DNA from: Mycobacterium sp. D16R12
GTDB taxonomy: Bacteria; Actinomycetota; Actinomycetes; Mycobacteriales; Mycobacteriaceae
DNA: 40,965 nt
Assembly (NCBI RefSeq): GCF_002013465.1
Contig: NZ_MAFC01000035.1
Coordinates: forward strand, 1 to 40,965
Direction of reading: 5' to 3'
Below the pieces are notes generated by a model. The model searched no databases, was not told the origin of the DNA, and saw nothing but the letters and a program-made list of their open reading frames with translations. Of this stretch, positions 15,819 to 24,124 are shown in pieces (within the stretch, counting starts at the first letter, position 1; each line of letters starts with the position of its first letter). Position numbers and translations under genes: made by a program.

Positions 15819-16265
15819 ATGTTAGAGGAACACAAGTACAAGGGTTCGATCGATACCTTTATCGAGAATTTCGTTCACCGGACGAAGCGAGCGAGAGTCG
15901 AGAACCAGGCATACCGATACGGTATGCACAGTCTGCTTCACGACCTTTGGAATTACCTGGATGAACGGTGGGTTTCATATCCCAATATCCCAGTTCCCAA
16001 GGTAACCGAGCCTTCCGGGTACGTTCTGCGCCTTCTTGTTGATCTAGGCGCGACATCGACATGTTTGGCATTCGACACCCCGCTCGGCGATGACAGGTCG
16101 ACCTACGACCGTATTGGTATCGAAAACCTGTCCCGTTGTCTTGAGGACGCCTATTCCTGGGATTACGACGGGCTGTTGATCTGCACCCCGACTCTGGCAT
16201 TTTATATACGCGAACCATGTGCGCCTAATATTCCCAAGGAGCACCTGTTGTTCCGGGATCGTTGA
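15819..16265 (+). CDS. Hypothetical protein of lower GC content, possibly acquired
   Basis: A 148-residue open frame that I do not recognise. It is rich in aromatic residues (many Tyr and Trp: LHDLWNYLDERWVSYPN, AYSWDYDG), has a charged N-terminal helix and a likely beta-alpha C-terminal half (YVLRLLVDLGATSTCLAF, GLLICTPTLAFYI). It lacks a signal peptide and membrane segments. Codon use is noticeably more A/T-rich than in the flanking genes, and the upstream 200 bases are also less GC-rich, which suggests horizontal gain. There is no strong ribosome site; GGAG lies about 20 bases before the ATG. Coding status rests on its protein-like composition and lack of a better alternative, so certainty is moderate. 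Confidence 0.5.
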   Translation: MLEEHKYKGSIDTFIENFVHRTKRARVENQAYRYGMHSLLHDLWNYLDERWVSYPNIPVPKVTEPSGYVLRLLVDLGATSTCLAFDTPLGDDRSTYDRIGIENLSRCLEDAYSWDYDGLLICTPTLAFYIREPCAPNIPKEHLLFRDR

Positions 16266-16320
16266 GTCCGTTCCAGCTGAACCCGACAGGTCCAGCAGCA
16301 GACCTAGCACTCGCACCGGC

Positions 16321-16353
16321 GGCGCTCCTAGCGCCCTGACGTACCGTGTGCAT
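16321..16353 (+). promoter_or_regulatory. Possible leaderless secA2 promoter with small hairpin
   Basis: TACCGT at 16342-16347 (TANNNT type) lies six bases before the GTG at 16354, and no Shine-Dalgarno sequence is seen. This would give a leaderless message. The hairpin GGCGC-TCCTA-GCGCC at 16321-16335 sits just upstream. Confidence 0.35.
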
Positions 16354-18672
16354 GTGCGCAAGTCGAACACCGCCCCACGGTTCACCGGGAAGTTCTGGAA
16401 GCTCCTCGGTGCCGCCACCGACAAGAACCAGAGCCAGTCGCTGGACCTCGTGGACGCCTCGAAGAAGTACGACGAGAAGGCCAAGGACCTCACCGACGAG
16501 CAGCTCACCAAGGCGGCCAAGAAGCTCGACCTGGCTGAGGGCATCGAGTCCAAGGACATCGGCCAGTTCCTCGCGATCGTGCGTGAGGCCGCCGAGCGCA
16601 CCATCGACGAGCGACCGTTCGACGTTCAGCTGTTGGGTGCATTGCGCATGCTCGACGGCGACGTCATCGAAATGGCCACCGGAGAGGGTAAGACCCTCAC
16701 CGGCGCGATTACCGCCGCCGCGTACGCGCTGGGCGGGCGCAGCGTGCATGTCATCTCGGTCAACGACTACCTGGCCCGGCGTGACGCCGAATGGATGGGA
16801 TCGCTGCTGGAGCGGCTGGGATTGACGGTCGGATGGATCACCGAGGAATCCACTGCCGATGAACGTCGCAAGGCCTACGCCTGTGACGTCACATACGGGT
16901 CGGTCAACGAAATCGGCTTCGACGTGCTGCGCGACCAGCTGGCGATTGACGTCGACGACCTGGTGTCACCGAGCCCCGACGTCGCGGTCGTCGACGAGGC
17001 CGACTCGGTACTGGTCGACGAGGCCCTGGTGCCCTTGGTGCTGGCCGGCACCAGCCATCGGGAAGCTCCGAGCTCGGAGGTCATCGAGGCGGTACGCGAG
17101 CTGACCGCTGGAGAGGACTACGAGGCCGACAACGATCGCCGCAACATCTTCCTCACCGACACCGGTGCCCGGAGGCTGGAAAAGCGCCTCGGGAACATCG
17201 ACCTGTACTCCGAGCAGAACGTCGGGACGACCCTCACCGAGGTCAACGTTGCTCTGCACGCACATGTGCTTTTGGAGCGCGACGTGCACTACATCGTGCG
17301 CGATGGTGCAGTGCACCTCATCAACTCTTCACGGGGCCGCATCGCGGCCCTGCAGCGCTGGCCCGACGGCTTGCAGGCAGCGGTCGAAGCCAAGGAGGGC
17401 ATCGAAACCACCGACACCGGTGAGGTTCTCGACACGATCACCGTGCAGGCCCTCATCAACAGATACCCGCGTGTGTGCGGAATGACCGGTACGGCACTCG
17501 CAGCAGGTGAACAGCTTCGGCAGTTCTACAAGTTGGGCGTCTCACCGATCCCGCCCAACACCCCGAACATTCGCGAGGACCAGCCCGACCGCGTGTACAT
17601 CACCGAGGCGAGCAAGAACGACGCCCTGGTCGCGCATATCGCTGAGATCCACGCCACCGGCCAGCCGGTGCTCGTCGGCACGCACGATGTCGCCGAATCT
17701 GAGGCGCTGCATCACCGTTTGGTGCGTTCGGGTGTTCCTGCCGTGGTGCTGAACGCCAAGAACGACGCCGAGGAGGCTCGCGTCATCGCCGAGGCCGGGG
17801 CGCTTAAGACCGTCACGGTATCTACTCAGATGGCCGGCCGCGGTACCGATATCCGGCTGGGCGGCTCCGAGGAGACCGATTACGACGCCGTCGTGGAAGT
17901 GGGTGGGCTGCACGTCGTCGGCACCGGACGGCACCGCACCGAACGGCTTGACAACCAGCTGCGCGGACGTGCCGGGCGCCAGGGCGACCCGGGTTCGTCG
18001 GTCTTCTTTTCCAGCTGGGAGGACGAGGTTGTTGTGGCATACCTTGATTCGGCCAAGCTCCCTACCGAGACCGATGACGACGGACAGATCCTCAGCACCA
18101 AGGCCGGCGGTCTACTCGACCATGCCCAGCGGGTCGCCGAGGGTGCGATGCTCGATCTGCATGCCAACACCTGGCGTTACAACCAGCTGATCGCCCAGCA
18201 GCGTGCCATCATCTCCGATCGTCGCGACACCTTGCTGCGCACCGACACCGCCCGCAAGGAGCTCAAGGAGCGTTCTGCTGAGCGCTATGACGAGCTGGCG
18301 GAGGAACTTTCCGATGAGCGGCTGGAGCGCATCTCGCGGCAGATCATGCTGTACCACCTCGACCGGGGTTGGGCGGACCACCTGGCGTACCTCTCGGATG
18401 TACGAGAGAGCATCCACCTGCGTGCGCTCGGGCGGCAGAACCCGATCGACGAATTCCACCGGCTTGCCGTAGATGCCTTCGCCTCGCTGGCGGCCGACGC
18501 CGTGGAGGCGGCACAGCAGACCTTCGAAACCGCGAATCTGGTTGATGACGAACAGGGATTGGATCTGTCCAAGCTTGCCCGGCCGACCTCGACGTGGACG
18601 TACATGATCCACGACGACCCGCGCAAGAACGACAGCCTCTCGATTCTGAACCTGCCCGGCGTCTTCAGCTGA
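16354..18672 (+). CDS. secA2: Accessory preprotein translocase ATPase SecA2
   Basis: The second SecA of mycobacteria drives export of a subset of proteins through the SecYEG channel, together with SecA1. The 772-residue product is shorter than SecA1, as expected. Visible motifs are Walker A (EMATGEGKTLTGA), Walker B (VVDEADSVLVDE), the preprotein cross-linking region, the SecA signature VNDYLARRDAEWMG, and motif VI (QLRGRAGRQGDPGSS). It lacks the zinc-binding C-terminal linker of SecA1. The start is set at GTG 16354 (product begins VRKSNTAP), which fits the conserved N-terminus FWKLLGA; the open frame extends upstream to 16219 but that part is not protein-like. The order secA2-pgsA2-DUF881 matches Rv1821-Rv1823. 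Confidence 0.96.
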   Translation: MRKSNTAPRFTGKFWKLLGAATDKNQSQSLDLVDASKKYDEKAKDLTDEQLTKAAKKLDLAEGIESKDIGQFLAIVREAAERTIDERPFDVQLLGALRMLDGDVIEMATGEGKTLTGAITAAAYALGGRSVHVISVNDYLARRDAEWMGSLLERLGLTVGWITEESTADERRKAYACDVTYGSVNEIGFDVLRDQLAIDVDDLVSPSPDVAVVDEADSVLVDEALVPLVLAGTSHREAPSSEVIEAVRELTAGEDYEADNDRRNIFLTDTGARRLEKRLGNIDLYSEQNVGTTLTEVNVALHAHVLLERDVHYIVRDGAVHLINSSRGRIAALQRWPDGLQAAVEAKEGIETTDTGEVLDTITVQALINRYPRVCGMTGTALAAGEQLRQFYKLGVSPIPPNTPNIREDQPDRVYITEASKNDALVAHIAEIHATGQPVLVGTHDVAESEALHHRLVRSGVPAVVLNAKNDAEEARVIAEAGALKTVTVSTQMAGRGTDIRLGGSEETDYDAVVEVGGLHVVGTGRHRTERLDNQLRGRAGRQGDPGSSVFFSSWEDEVVVAYLDSAKLPTETDDDGQILSTKAGGLLDHAQRVAEGAMLDLHANTWRYNQLIAQQRAIISDRRDTLLRTDTARKELKERSAERYDELAEELSDERLERISRQIMLYHLDRGWADHLAYLSDVRESIHLRALGRQNPIDEFHRLAVDAFASLAADAVEAAQQTFETANLVDDEQGLDLSKLARPTSTWTYMIHDDPRKNDSLSILNLPGVFS

Positions 18673-18728
18673 CGACAAGCCACCTGTTTACGCGGGGTAT
18701 CGCTCCGCGAATATGAGAGGCTGACCGG

Positions 18729-19358
18729 ATGGGAACCGATGAGCCGCTTGCGCGAAGAGCTTCAGCTCCCGCGGAACCGCCCTCCGGAGACGACCGGATA
18801 CTGACGGTCCCCAATGTGCTGAGCGTCATCCGGCTGGCGTTCATCCCGCTGTTCCTGTATCTGCTGCTGGTGAAGCACGCCGACGGCTGGGCCGTCGCCA
18901 TTCTGATGCTGAGCGGCTTCACCGACTGGGCCGACGGCAAGATTGCCCGGCTGATGAATCAGTCGTCACACCTGGGCACACTTCTGGACCCGGCCGCAGA
19001 TCGGCTGTACATGGTGACCACCCCGATCGCGTTCGCCATCCGGGACATCGTGCCGTGGTGGATCGTCCTCACCCTGCTGGCCCGCGACGTCATTCTCACC
19101 CTCGGACTGCCCATCGTGCGCCGCCGTGGAATCGAGGCGTTGCCGGTCAACTACATCGGCAAGGCCGCGACCTTCGCATTGATGTCTGCGTTCCCGCTGA
19201 TCCTCATCGGTGAATGGGACTCGTTGTGGGGCAGGATAATCGGCCCCTGCGGGTGGGCATTCCTGATTTGGGGGATGGGTATGTACCTGTGGACGTTCGT
19301 GCTCTACATCGCGCAGATCGTGCTGGTGGTCCGGCAGTTGCCAAAGGTCAGCACCTGA
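18729..19358 (+). CDS. pgsA2: CDP-alcohol phosphatidyltransferase PgsA2
   Basis: An integral membrane enzyme that transfers a phosphatidyl group from CDP-diacylglycerol to an alcohol such as glycerol-3-phosphate; the exact product of PgsA2 is unsettled. The 209-residue protein has the full CDP-alcohol phosphatidyltransferase motif D-x2-DG-x2-AR-x8-G-x3-D-x3-D, from DWADGKIAR to GTLLDPAAD, and about five hydrophobic helices. The first 25 residues are polar and Pro/Ala-rich. Codons 4-11 (DEPLARRA) are encoded by a 23-base sequence that recurs elsewhere in the window. The next gene starts one base after the stop, so the genes form an operon. Confidence 0.92.
   Translation: MGTDEPLARRASAPAEPPSGDDRILTVPNVLSVIRLAFIPLFLYLLLVKHADGWAVAILMLSGFTDWADGKIARLMNQSSHLGTLLDPAADRLYMVTTPIAFAIRDIVPWWIVLTLLARDVILTLGLPIVRRRGIEALPVNYIGKAATFALMSAFPLILIGEWDSLWGRIIGPCGWAFLIWGMGMYLWTFVLYIAQIVLVVRQLPKVST
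18738..18760 (+). repeat. Interspersed 23-nt repeat, copy inside pgsA2
   Basis: The sequence begins GATGAGCCGCTTGCGCG and ends AAGAGC. It is an exact reverse complement of 37823-37845 and lies within the pgsA2 coding start. Confidence 0.8.
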
Positions 19359-19359
19359 C

Positions 19360-20304
19360 ATGACTACCGACGACCCCATACACGGCGCCGGGCCGCATCT
19401 TATGGGCGGCTTCGACCCCGAGGAAGGTCTGGGCCATCACAGCGCGAACCGACCCAAGCGCAATCCGGTGCCCTCGCTGTTGCGGACCCTGCTCTCCGAT
19501 CATCTGGACGCCGGATACGCCGAGGCTGCTGCCGCCCGCCGCAACGGGGTCGCTCCGCGCTCACGTCTGGCTGAATGGGGTTGGCAGGCAGTCGCTGCCA
19601 TCGCCATCGCCGCCGTCTTCGCGGCGGCCGTCGCGCAGACCACCCGGATCGCGCCCGGCGTCATGCAGGAGAAGCAGGGACTGCTGGCAAGTATCCGCAG
19701 TGAACAGCGTGATTCGGGAGCACTCGAGTCGACGCGTGACCAGTTGTCGGCAGAGGTGGCCGGCGCTCGGCGCAGCCAACTGGAAGGCAATGAGCAGGGC
19801 AAGGAGCTGCTGAATCGGTTGGACCAGTTGGGTCTTGCGGCGGCGAGCACCCAGGTGCGCGGACCAGCGCTGATCGTCACGCTGGCCGATCCGGGCAGTA
19901 CCGGCGACCTTTCCGACGTCTCTAAGGAACGTATTCCCCGTAGTCAACAGGTGATTCTCGACCGCGATATGCAACTCGTCGTGAACTCGCTGTGGACCAG
20001 TGGTGCAGAGGCGATTTCGGTCTCGGACGTGCGCGTCGGCCCGAACGTGACGATGCGTCAGGCCGGGGGAGCGATCCTGGTCGACAATCAGCCCATCAGC
20101 TCGCCGTACCGGATAGTCGCCATCGGCCCCGCCAACACGATGAAGTCCTCGTTCGAGCGCAGTCCGGGCATGGCCAGGATGCGGCTCTTACAGAAGTCCT
20201 ATGGCATCCGGCTCACCCTCGGTACCCAGGAGAACGTCCAGCTGGCCCCGGCGGTTAATCGGGACGTGAAGTACGCCAAGGAAATTCCAGTAGGAAATCG
20301 ATGA
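19360..20304 (+). CDS. DUF881 family membrane protein (Rv1823-like)
   Basis: The 314-residue protein has a polar cytoplasmic N-terminus (about 70 residues), one membrane helix near 74-95 (AVAAIAIAAVFAAAVAQTT), a coiled-coil stretch (LLASIRSEQRDSGALESTRDQL), and a C-terminal DUF881 domain ending in the strand pattern NVQLAPAV. DUF881 proteins occur in Gram-positive cell-envelope and division-linked clusters and have no known enzymatic role. A second DUF881 gene lies two genes downstream, flanking a small membrane protein. The start codon is one base past the pgsA2 stop. The C-terminal domain should face outside the membrane. Confidence 0.88.
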   Translation: MTTDDPIHGAGPHLMGGFDPEEGLGHHSANRPKRNPVPSLLRTLLSDHLDAGYAEAAAARRNGVAPRSRLAEWGWQAVAAIAIAAVFAAAVAQTTRIAPGVMQEKQGLLASIRSEQRDSGALESTRDQLSAEVAGARRSQLEGNEQGKELLNRLDQLGLAAASTQVRGPALIVTLADPGSTGDLSDVSKERIPRSQQVILDRDMQLVVNSLWTSGAEAISVSDVRVGPNVTMRQAGGAILVDNQPISSPYRIVAIGPANTMKSSFERSPGMARMRLLQKSYGIRLTLGTQENVQLAPAVNRDVKYAKEIPVGNR

Positions 20305-20340
20305 CATGAGACGGACCGTGACGAGGAGAGGATGTAGACG

Positions 20341-20673
20341 ATGATCGGCATTGTCGCGCTGGCGATCGGCGTGGTTTTGGGGCTGGTGTTTCACCCTAAC
20401 GTGCCCGACGCTGTCGCCCCGTACTTGCCGATCGCGGTGGTAGCGGCGCTCGATGCGCTTTTCGGCGGTGCCCGGGCCTATTTGGACCAGATATTCGATT
20501 CGAAGGTGTTCGTGGTCTCCTTCGTGTTCAACGTGCTGGTAGCGGCGCTGATCGTGTTCGTGGGCGACCAGCTCGGGGTCGGCACACAGCTGTCCACCGC
20601 TATCATCGTCGTTCTCGGCATCCGCATCTTCGGCAACGCTGCCGCCCTGCGGCGCAGGTTGTTTGGGGCGTAA
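20341..20673 (+). CDS. Small basic membrane protein (Sbp/DUF1290, Rv1824-like)
   Basis: The 110-residue protein is almost entirely hydrophobic with about four membrane segments: GIVALAIGVVLGLVF, LPIAVVAALDALFGG, VFVVSFVFNVLVAALIVFVG and TAIIVVLGIRIFGNAA. It ends in a basic tail (ALRRRLFGA). The family is conserved next to DUF881 genes in Actinobacteria and Firmicutes. A GGAGAGG ribosome site precedes the ATG by about ten bases. It sits between the two DUF881 genes with short gaps (36 and 4 bases), implying a membrane complex of these three proteins (inference). Confidence 0.88.
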   Translation: MIGIVALAIGVVLGLVFHPNVPDAVAPYLPIAVVAALDALFGGARAYLDQIFDSKVFVVSFVFNVLVAALIVFVGDQLGVGTQLSTAIIVVLGIRIFGNAAALRRRLFGA

Positions 20674-20677
20674 GCCA

Positions 20678-21457
20678 GTGAACCAATCCCATCCCGCACA
20701 GCCGGATCCACGACCCGAACCGCACCCCGGCAAGCACGAGATGCCCAAGACGCGTCGTCCGCCGACGCGCACCCAGATCACCTTTGGAGTGCTGGGTGTC
20801 GCGCTGTGCGCACTGCTGGGGCTGGCAATCACCACTCAGGTTCGCCAAACCGAATCCGGAGATGGCCTGGACGCCGCGCGGCCCGCTGACCTGCTGGTGC
20901 TGCTCGACTCGTTGCAGCAGCGCGACGCCAACCTGAACAAGGAGATCGCAGATCTGCAGCAGAGCCTTATCACCATGCGCGCCAGCGGAACCGGCAATCA
21001 GGCGGTGATCAATGACGCCAAGGCTCGACTGTCGGCGCTGTCGATCATGGTGGGAACCGTCGGTGCCACCGGACCGGGTGTCATCCTGACCATCAACGAT
21101 CCCGGGCAGGGCCTCGGACCGGAAGCCCTACTCGACATCATCAACGAGCTACGGGCGGCCGGTGCCGAGGCGATCGAGATCAAGTCGGGCGACCAGTCGG
21201 TGCGCATCGGCGTTGATTCGTGGGTGACCGGGACCCCCGGGCAGCTCACCGTCGATGGCACGCTCCTGGCACCCCCGTATTCGGTTCTGGCGATAGGCGA
21301 TCCGCCGACACTCGCGGCGGCTATGAACATTCCGGGCGGCGCCGTTGACACCGTGTCGCGAGTCGGCGGTGGCGTTACCATTGACCAGCCGACACGCGTA
21401 GACATCACCACCTTGCGGGAACCCAAACCGCGCCAATACGCTCAGCCCGGCAAGTAG
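20678..21457 (+). CDS. DUF881 family membrane protein (Rv1825-like)
   Basis: The 259-residue protein has the same architecture as the gene at 19360: a Pro-rich cytoplasmic N-terminus, one membrane helix near 36-54 (ITFGVLGVALCALLGLAIT), a predicted coiled coil (LLDSLQQRDANLNKEIADLQ) and a C-terminal DUF881 domain (GVILTINDPGQGLGPEALLD onward). The GTG at 20678 is chosen over the TTG at 20663 because it follows the Sbp stop by four bases. The two DUF881 proteins may form a hetero-oligomer with Sbp between them (inference). Function is unknown. Confidence 0.87.
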   Translation: MNQSHPAQPDPRPEPHPGKHEMPKTRRPPTRTQITFGVLGVALCALLGLAITTQVRQTESGDGLDAARPADLLVLLDSLQQRDANLNKEIADLQQSLITMRASGTGNQAVINDAKARLSALSIMVGTVGATGPGVILTINDPGQGLGPEALLDIINELRAAGAEAIEIKSGDQSVRIGVDSWVTGTPGQLTVDGTLLAPPYSVLAIGDPPTLAAAMNIPGGAVDTVSRVGGGVTIDQPTRVDITTLREPKPRQYAQPGK

Positions 21458-21512
21458 CCCTCCGGGCCCAGCGACCACGCAGACCACTGACCGAGAGCAA
21501 GGATGATTCACC

Positions 21513-21908
21513 GTGACCGAAATTCCTGCCGACCTGCACTACACCGAGGAGCACGAATGGGTGCGGCGCACGGGTGAGCGCACCGTGCGCATCGGAATCA
21601 CCGACTACGCACAGTCACAGCTCGGCGACGTGGTGTTCGTCCAGCTGCCCGATGTCGGCTCGGATCTGACCGCCGGCTCGACGTTCGGTGAGGTGGAGTC
21701 CACCAAGTCGGTTTCTGACCTGTTTGCGCCGATCACCGCGAAAGTTGTTGGCGCGAATGGTGATTTGGATTCCAACCCGCAGCTTGTCAATTCCGACCCG
21801 TATGACGGGGGATGGTTGGTCGATCTCGAAGCCGCCAGTGCGGCAGACCTCGACGTGGCTCTTAATGACCTCTTAGACGCATCGGGATATGGTGACGCCA
21901 CCGATTAG
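21513..21908 (+). CDS. gcvH: Glycine cleavage system H protein
   Basis: The lipoyl carrier that shuttles the aminomethyl group between GcvP and GcvT. The 131-residue protein shows the HEWVR start and the lipoyl-lysine motif VESTKSVSDL, with the modified Lys at K65. It ends in the acidic C-terminus typical of H proteins. The GTG start at 21513 fits the family N-terminus (ADLHYTEEHEW). GcvP follows six genes downstream, with GarA and regulators between, exactly as in M. tuberculosis (Rv1826 to Rv1832). GcvT is not in the window. Confidence 0.97.
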   Translation: MTEIPADLHYTEEHEWVRRTGERTVRIGITDYAQSQLGDVVFVQLPDVGSDLTAGSTFGEVESTKSVSDLFAPITAKVVGANGDLDSNPQLVNSDPYDGGWLVDLEAASAADLDVALNDLLDASGYGDATD

Positions 21909-22023
21909 GAGGGCACCAGTTCTCCAACCAGTCCGATGACCACTATTTCGGGCGGACCACTGGCCGATACGGCCGAGGTGGCCCGTTACGGGCAGTCAGA
22001 CGGTACGGTCGGAAATGAGCGGC

Positions 22024-22074
22024 GATGAGCGCTCGCCGCGAAGAGCATGAGGGCAGATGAGGGTCGCGAAGAGC
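22024..22074 (+). repeat. Two degenerate copies of the 23-nt repeat
   Basis: GATGAGCGCTCGCCGCG... ending AAGAGC (22024-22046) and GATGAGGGTCGCGAAGAGC (22056-22074) are imperfect forms of the repeat at 18738-18760. They lie in the non-coding gcvH-garA gap of about 230 bases, whose remainder holds nothing else clear. Confidence 0.6.
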
Positions 22075-22138
22075 ATCACGCTCAGCGAGATCCGCACTGA
22101 CAATCGAATCCTCCAGGGGCGAGGAAGAAGGAGCGATG

Positions 22139-22609
22139 GTGACCGATAACGACAAGGACGACACGTCAGGCGAGGTCACCGCGGAGACGACCTCGGTGTT
22201 CCGCGCCGATTTTGCGACGGAGCTGGAAGCGCCCGCACAGGCCGCTACCGACGTGTCGGGTGTCGAGGGATTGCCTGCCGGTTCGGCACTATTGGTGGTC
22301 AAGCGCGGACCCAACGCGGGATCGCGATTCCTGCTCGATCAGGCAACCACGTCGGCCGGACGGCACCCCGACAGCGACATCTTCCTCGATGACGTCACGG
22401 TAAGCCGTCGGCACGCCGAATTCCGGCTTGACAGTGACGAATTCCAGGTCGTCGACGTGGGCAGCCTCAACGGCACCTACGTCAACCGCGAGCCCGTGGA
22501 TTCGGCGGTTCTCGCCAACGGCGACGAAGTGCAGATCGGAAAGTTCCGTCTGGTCTTCCTGACCGGGCCGAAGTCGGCCGGCGATGACACCGCCTCGGGT
22601 GGCCAGTGA
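22139..22609 (+). CDS. garA: FHA-domain regulator GarA
   Basis: A cytoplasmic switch controlling 2-oxoglutarate/glutamate metabolism. In the unphosphorylated state GarA inhibits 2-oxoglutarate dehydrogenase and glutamate dehydrogenase and stimulates glutamate synthase; phosphorylation by PknB/PknG makes it bind itself. The 156-residue product has the phosphorylation motif ETTSVFRAD near its N-terminus (the two Thr are residues 17 and 18 here) and an FHA domain (GRHPDSD, VSRRHAEF, GSLNGTYVN). GTG 22139 is chosen because the AAGGAG ribosome site sits five bases before it and M. tuberculosis GarA also begins with V-T-D; ATG 22136 would be too close. It overlaps the next gene by four bases. Confidence 0.96.
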   Translation: MTDNDKDDTSGEVTAETTSVFRADFATELEAPAQAATDVSGVEGLPAGSALLVVKRGPNAGSRFLLDQATTSAGRHPDSDIFLDDVTVSRRHAEFRLDSDEFQVVDVGSLNGTYVNREPVDSAVLANGDEVQIGKFRLVFLTGPKSAGDDTASGGQ

Positions 22610-23349
22610 CAGCTCCCGACCGGCCGGCTCTCACCGGAATGTCGATTGGGTCGGTACTCGACCTATTGCGTCCGGAGTTTCCGGACGTCACGATCTCGAA
22701 GATTCGATTCCTCGAATCGGAGGGCCTGGTTACCCCGTCGCGTAGCGCGTCGGGGTATCGCCGGTTTTCGGCCTATGACGCCGAGCGGCTCCGCTTCATC
22801 CTGACTGCACAACGCGATCACTACCTGCCGTTAAAGGTGATCAAGGAGCAGCTCGATGCCCAGCCCGACGGCGCTCTGCCCGATGTGGCGGGTTTCAGCG
22901 GCGGCCCTCGTCTCTTCGCAATCAGCGATAGCGAAGACACCAACGGTGTTGCCCATCAAGGATTTCCATCTGTACGCCCCACCCGGCTCAGCCGCGAGGA
23001 CCTGCTGTCTCGTTCCGGTGCTGACGAGGTGCTGCTGACCTCGCTCATCAAGGCGGGGATCATCACCACGGGCCCGGGCGGTTTCTTCGATGAATACACG
23101 GTCTTGATCGTTCAGTGCGCCGCCGAGCTGGCCGACTATGGTGTCGAGCCGCGGCACCTGCGCACCTTCCGATCGGCAGTCGATCGCGAGACCGATTTGA
23201 TTGCCCAGATTGTGGGCCCGACCGTCAAAGCCAACAAGGCAGGAGCCCGCGACCGCGCCGATGACCTGATCCGAGAGGTGGCGGCGCTGTCGATCGCGCT
23301 CCACGGCGCGATGATCAAGTCTGCCGTGCGCGGCGTCCTCGATCGCTGA
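22606..23349 (+). CDS. MerR-family regulator (Rv1828-like)
   Basis: The 247-residue protein has an N-terminal MerR winged helix-turn-helix (SIGSVLDLLRPEFPDVTISK, then IRFLESEGLVTPSRSASGYR) and a C-terminal domain unlike that of metal-sensing MerR proteins. No Cys cluster for metals is present. The GTG start overlaps the garA stop (GTGA), a coupling also found in M. tuberculosis. Its regulon is not evident from the window; the dimerisation helix and C-terminal domain are complete. Confidence 0.9.
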   Translation: MTAPDRPALTGMSIGSVLDLLRPEFPDVTISKIRFLESEGLVTPSRSASGYRRFSAYDAERLRFILTAQRDHYLPLKVIKEQLDAQPDGALPDVAGFSGGPRLFAISDSEDTNGVAHQGFPSVRPTRLSREDLLSRSGADEVLLTSLIKAGIITTGPGGFFDEYTVLIVQCAAELADYGVEPRHLRTFRSAVDRETDLIAQIVGPTVKANKAGARDRADDLIREVAALSIALHGAMIKSAVRGVLDR

Positions 23350-23353
23350 GGAC

Positions 23354-23359
23354 TAGACT
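23354..23359 (+). promoter_or_regulatory. Candidate -10 element for the DUF151 gene
   Basis: TAGACT fits the mycobacterial TANNNT -10 pattern and sits 36 bases before the ATG at 23396, with a GGAGGG ribosome site in between. No clear -35 element is seen. Confidence 0.35.
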
Positions 23360-23395
23360 CGCGGTACGACAGAAGTACTGGTGTTGGAGGGCACG

Positions 23396-23899
23396 ATGAG
23401 CGAAGTTCGAGTCGTGGGAATCCGCGTGGAGCAGCCCCAGAACCAGCCGGTGTTGTTGCTGCGGGAGTCCGACGGCGATCGTTACCTGCCGATTTGGATC
23501 GGTCAGTCCGAGGCCGCGGCCATCGCCCTGGAACAGCAGGGGGTGGAACCGGCGCGGCCGCTGACCCATGACCTGATCCGCGATCTCATTGCCGCCCTTG
23601 GGCATTCACTCAAGGAAGTGCGGATCGTTGATCTGCAAGAAGGCACGTTCTATGCGGATCTTGTTTTCGATAGCGATATCCGGGTATCGGCACGACCGTC
23701 GGATTCGGTGGCAATCGCGCTGCGCGTAGGGGTTCCGATCTACGTCGAGGAAGCCGTACTGGCCGAAGCGGGCTTGATCATTCCCGACGAGGATGACGAG
23801 GACTCCGGCGGAGCGCTGCGAGAAGACGAGGTCGAGAAGTTCAAGGAGTTCCTGGACAGCGTGTCGCCCGACGACTTCAAGGCCACAGAAGGCCCGTAA
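23396..23899 (+). CDS. DUF151/bifunctional nuclease-family protein (Rv1829-like)
   Basis: The 167-residue protein carries the DUF151 domain over residues 1-135 (VRVVGIRVEQPQNQPVLLL, LPIWIGQSEAAAIALEQQG, RPLTHDLIRDLIAALG, RPSDSVAIALRVGVPIYV) and a very acidic C-terminus (PDEDDEDSGG). Plant members of this family have been called bifunctional nucleases; activity in mycobacteria is unproven. ATG 23396 after GGAGGG is used; an in-frame start 15 bases upstream lies before that ribosome site. It sits between two MerR regulators as in Rv1828-Rv1830. Confidence 0.88.
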   Translation: MSEVRVVGIRVEQPQNQPVLLLRESDGDRYLPIWIGQSEAAAIALEQQGVEPARPLTHDLIRDLIAALGHSLKEVRIVDLQEGTFYADLVFDSDIRVSARPSDSVAIALRVGVPIYVEEAVLAEAGLIIPDEDDEDSGGALREDEVEKFKEFLDSVSPDDFKATEGP

Positions 23900-23909
23900 A
23901 CAGGGCCTT
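23889..23909 (+). terminator. Hairpin over the DUF151 stop codon
   Basis: AAGGCCC pairs with GGGCCTT around a loop containing the stop codon TAA. It may end or attenuate transcription before the next MerR gene, which has its own leader of about 215 bases. Confidence 0.4.
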
Positions 23910-24124
23910 AAGTAACGAGTAAGTCTCAACCTGACCTTTACAGTCTCGACCCGGGCGCGTCGCGTTGACCGTAATTTCCCGAAGGCCATAATTTGACTCA
24001 GCGGCCGGCACGGGGCAGCGCAAGGAGCGTATGCTCGGAGAATTCGTGCTTGGACGAACGCACTACCGGCGAACTGAGAACCACAGGACGGTAGCCGGAG
24101 AAGCGATCGCGAGAGGGAGCAGAA

